A DNA stretch of 8,048 nt from Acidobacteriota bacterium. GTDB taxonomy: Bacteria; Acidobacteriota; Terriglobia; UBA7540. A model generated the notes under the pieces. It ran no database searches. It saw nothing but the letters and a program-made list of their open reading frames with translations, and was not told where the DNA came from. This document shows positions 6,305 through 8,048 of this stretch, in pieces (positions within the stretch are counted from its first letter, which is position 1; every line of letters starts with the position of its first letter). A program made the translations under genes and the position numbers. The DNA is taken from positions 1-8,048 of the forward strand of contig JAKASH010000112.1 of assembly GCA_021828225.1 (NCBI GenBank), read 5' to 3'.

Positions 6305-7324
6305 CTACCAGGAAGATCCAACTCCGATGCCCGCGCCTTCGGTCTTCTGTTCTTCGCCCCCGCGCGAAATAATTTCCTGAACGGCGTAGGTGGCCTTCTG
6401 CTGCGATTCAAAATATGTCCGGGTCACCATCTCGCCCACCAGGCCAACCGAAATCAGTTGAATGCCGCTCAGAATCAGCAATGCCGCCAGAAAGAGCAGC
6501 GGCCCGTGCTGCAGCATGATGGACTGGCCCATGAACACTTTCTTGAAAGCCAGAAAGGCTCCGATCAAAGTTCCCAGCCCCATGCCCGCAAAGCCGAACA
6601 GGCCAAAGAACTGCAATGGGCGCGTGGAGTACTGCAGCAGGAACTTGATGCTGATCAGGTCAAGCATCACTCGTATGGTTCTCGACAGACCGTAGTTCGA
6701 CTTGCCGTTCGTCCGGGGAATGTTCTTGATGGGGATTTCGGCGATTCTGGCGCCAAAAGAACTCGCAAGGGCCGGGATAAATCGGTGGTGGTCGCCGTAA
6801 AGCCGCATATGCTGCAGGACCTCGCGGCGGTAGGCCTTGAACGTTGTGCCGAAGTCGTGGATGTCCACTCCCGATAATTTGGCCATGAACCAGTTGGCGA
6901 TGCGGCTGGGAAGCCGGCGAGTGAGCCAGGTGTCTTGCCTTTTCACCCGCCATCCGCTCACCAGGTCGTAGCCTTCGTTGATCTTGGCGATGAACAGCGG
7001 GATTTCCGCCGGATCGTGCTGAAGGTCGCCGTCCAGCGAGATGATCACTTCGCCCTGCGCGTAATCGAACCCTGCCTGCAAAGCGGTGGTCTGGCCGAAA
7101 TTCCGGCGCAGGCGAACGGCAGTCACCCGGCTGTCATGCGCGCAGATTTCCCGAAGCAAGGCGTAAGTTCGGTCGGAGCTGCCGTCGTCGACAAAGACAA
7201 CCTGGTAGGAACTCCCCACCGAATTCATGATTTCCACGATCTTCATGTAAAGTGGCCGAAGGTTATCTTCCTCGTTGTAAAGAGGAATCACGATTGAGTA
7301 TCGAACCACGCTTTCCTGTTCCAT
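6305..7324 (-). CDS. Family 2 glycosyltransferase, polyprenyl-phosphate (DPM1/ArnC/GtrB-like) type
   Basis: A 339-residue inverting GT-A glycosyltransferase that probably transfers a sugar from a nucleotide donor to undecaprenyl phosphate at the inner face of the cytoplasmic membrane. Family landmarks in order: YSIVIPLYNEEDNL (9-22), VDDGSSD (45-51), NFGQTTALQAGFD (75-87), the metal-binding SLDGDLQHDP (97-106, DxD at 98-100), HDFGTTFKAYRREVL (156-170), RFIPALASSFGARIAEIP (181-198), and PRTNGKSNYGLSR (203-215). Two membrane segments follow at about 237-260 and 275-299, with a short C-terminal tail. This two-helix ending is typical of the ArnC/GtrB/FlmF2-like group rather than soluble GT2 enzymes. 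The ATG at 7324 is chosen over the TTG at 7327 because GGAAGG lies 5 nt upstream of the ATG and only 2 nt from the TTG. The gene follows the deacetylase by 44 nt on the same strand, suggesting one transcript. Sugar specificity cannot be read from the sequence. Confidence 0.88.
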   Translation of the reverse strand: MEQESVVRYSIVIPLYNEEDNLRPLYMKIVEIMNSVGSSYQVVFVDDGSSDRTYALLREICAHDSRVTAVRLRRNFGQTTALQAGFDYAQGEVIISLDGDLQHDPAEIPLFIAKINEGYDLVSGWRVKRQDTWLTRRLPSRIANWFMAKLSGVDIHDFGTTFKAYRREVLQHMRLYGDHHRFIPALASSFGARIAEIPIKNIPRTNGKSNYGLSRTIRVMLDLISIKFLLQYSTRPLQFFGLFGFAGMGLGTLIGAFLAFKKVFMGQSIMLQHGPLLFLAALLILSGIQLISVGLVGEMVTRTYFESQQKATYAVQEIISRGGEEQKTEGAGIGVGSSW

Positions 7325-7329
7325 CAAGG

Positions 7330-7335
7330 CCTTCC
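7330..7335 (-). promoter_or_regulatory. Ribosome binding site that sets the glycosyltransferase start
   Basis: Minus-strand GGAAGG ends 5 nt before the ATG at 7324. For the in-frame TTG at 7327 the same site would be only 2 nt away, so the ATG is preferred. Confidence 0.6.
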
Positions 7336-7368
7336 ATCAGAATCGAATGCCGAGCTAAACCTTCTATG

Positions 7369-8048
7369 TTAACCCTTTGGGATGGCTTCCGGCACGGTTT
7401 CGTTGCATTTCCGGGCGGTTAGCCCGCTTGCCGAGGGCAGCTTTTCATACGAAATCAGCTCAATTCCCAGCTCTGCCACCAGCCGGTTGATGCCGGGGTT
7501 GGTCAGCGCGCCGAGTTCCGTTTCGCGCTGGGCCCGCAGCCGGGTGCGAGTTCCGAGCAGCACCACGTCAACATAGCCGGGATGGCACATGATTTCACTG
7601 GTTCCGTCAGGCACTGCCCGAAGAAGTTGCTCCAGGATTGCGGCATCCAGGAAACCCGTCTGGCTGAGCCCGTAAAAGTAGTCCGGCCGGTACAGCCCCG
7701 CATGCGCCACCTTCTTCACCTGGCACGCAGCCAGTGTCGAAAGCGCCCGGCCCAGCACGTATTGTTTGGATATGCGCAGCCATCCCTCGCGCCCGGATTG
7801 CAAGGGCCCGAGCGCGCTCGACGCAGGCTCAACCGGACAGCGGACGCAGTCAATCCCATAATCGCGCGCAAGCTTTACAACCAAGCCGAAGAGAGGAGGC
7901 AACAGGTGAATGTGCTTGTGGCTGTCCAGGTGAGTTATCCGGACGCCCGCCGATGCGATCTTCTCAATCTGGCTTCGCAGCTCGACTTCAACGTCCCGCG
8001 GTGTGACTTTGCGCGTCAGGATCCGCCGGGCTCGCATTCCCGGCGGGG
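7369..8048 (-). CDS. ChbG/HpnK (YdjC) family carbohydrate deacetylase, N terminus beyond window
   Basis: The C-terminal part, about 225 residues, of a YdjC-family metal-dependent deacetylase that removes acetyl groups from N-acetylated sugars. The histidine motif THLDSHKHIHLLP gives part of the metal site, and EIMCHPGYVD is the conserved C-terminal histidine block. The N-terminal NADDFG metal/catalytic motif of the family is absent. The frame stays open past the ATG at 8037 to the last base, so the gene runs off the right edge and that ATG is probably internal. In relatives the first histidine motif lies about 115-130 residues from the start, against about 38 residues here, so roughly 75-90 residues are missing. 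The full protein would be near 300 residues, longer than chitooligosaccharide deacetylase ChbG and closer to HpnK. The gene lies 44 nt upstream of the membrane glycosyltransferase, so a lipid-linked amino sugar is a likelier substrate than a free chito-oligosaccharide. That is inference. Confidence 0.82.
   Translation of the reverse strand, partial: PPGMRARRILTRKVTPRDVEVELRSQIEKIASAGVRITHLDSHKHIHLLPPLFGLVVKLARDYGIDCVRCPVEPASSALGPLQSGREGWLRISKQYVLGRALSTLAACQVKKVAHAGLYRPDYFYGLSQTGFLDAAILEQLLRAVPDGTSEIMCHPGYVDVVLLGTRTRLRAQRETELGALTNPGINRLVAELGIELISYEKLPSASGLTARKCNETVPEAIPKG

Noticed and set aside
6059..6877. A 272-codon plus-strand open frame across the hpnD 3' end and the glycosyltransferase
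   Set aside because: It overlaps the end of the HpnD-like frame and is antisense to a glycosyltransferase with all family motifs. Its own translation shows none.

Overview
The window reads as bacterial chromosomal DNA with fairly high GC, tightly packed genes, bacterial Shine-Dalgarno sites and no tRNA, rRNA, CRISPR or intact mobile element. An exported multidomain GH38 enzyme, a hopanoid-type squalene-pathway enzyme and envelope-sugar genes together suggest a Gram-negative soil-type bacterium. Acidobacteriota is my best guess from the general look of the proteins; no marker gene here proves it.

Layout, left to right: (1) 1-525, plus strand, the 3' part of a small membrane protein whose soluble domain carries a four-cysteine zinc-ribbon-like pattern resembling the one in some DDE transposases. 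(2) 526-665, a convergent intergenic region with two hairpin structures: a three-armed set of mutually exclusive stems, and an 8-bp stem closed by a GAAA tetraloop that looks like a bidirectional terminator. (3) 666-4127, minus strand, a large secreted GH38 (alpha-mannosidase-type) enzyme with an extra N-terminal beta-sandwich resembling the C-terminal domain of PL4 rhamnogalacturonan lyases. (4) 4277-5218, minus strand, an extended-SDR sugar-nucleotide 4-epimerase of WbpP type. (5) 5416-6279, plus strand, a squalene/phytoene synthase family enzyme best matched to HpnD. (6) 6305-7324, minus strand, a DPM1/ArnC-like family 2 glycosyltransferase with two C-terminal membrane segments. (7) 7369-8048, minus strand, a ChbG/HpnK (YdjC) family deacetylase cut by the right edge, 44 nt upstream of the glycosyltransferase and probably in one operon with it.

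How the genes may work together: the epimerase could make UDP-GalNAc, the glycosyltransferase could load an N-acetylhexosamine onto a polyprenyl phosphate, and the YdjC-type enzyme could deacetylate it. That is the logic of the Francisella FlmF2/NaxD route to galactosamine-modified lipid A. A hopanoid-linked role is the main alternative, because hpnD lies between these genes and HpnK belongs to the same deacetylase family. Both are inferences from family membership and gene order. The GH38 enzyme is a separate, probably catabolic, secreted or periplasmic function. I see no clearly new defence or mobile system.
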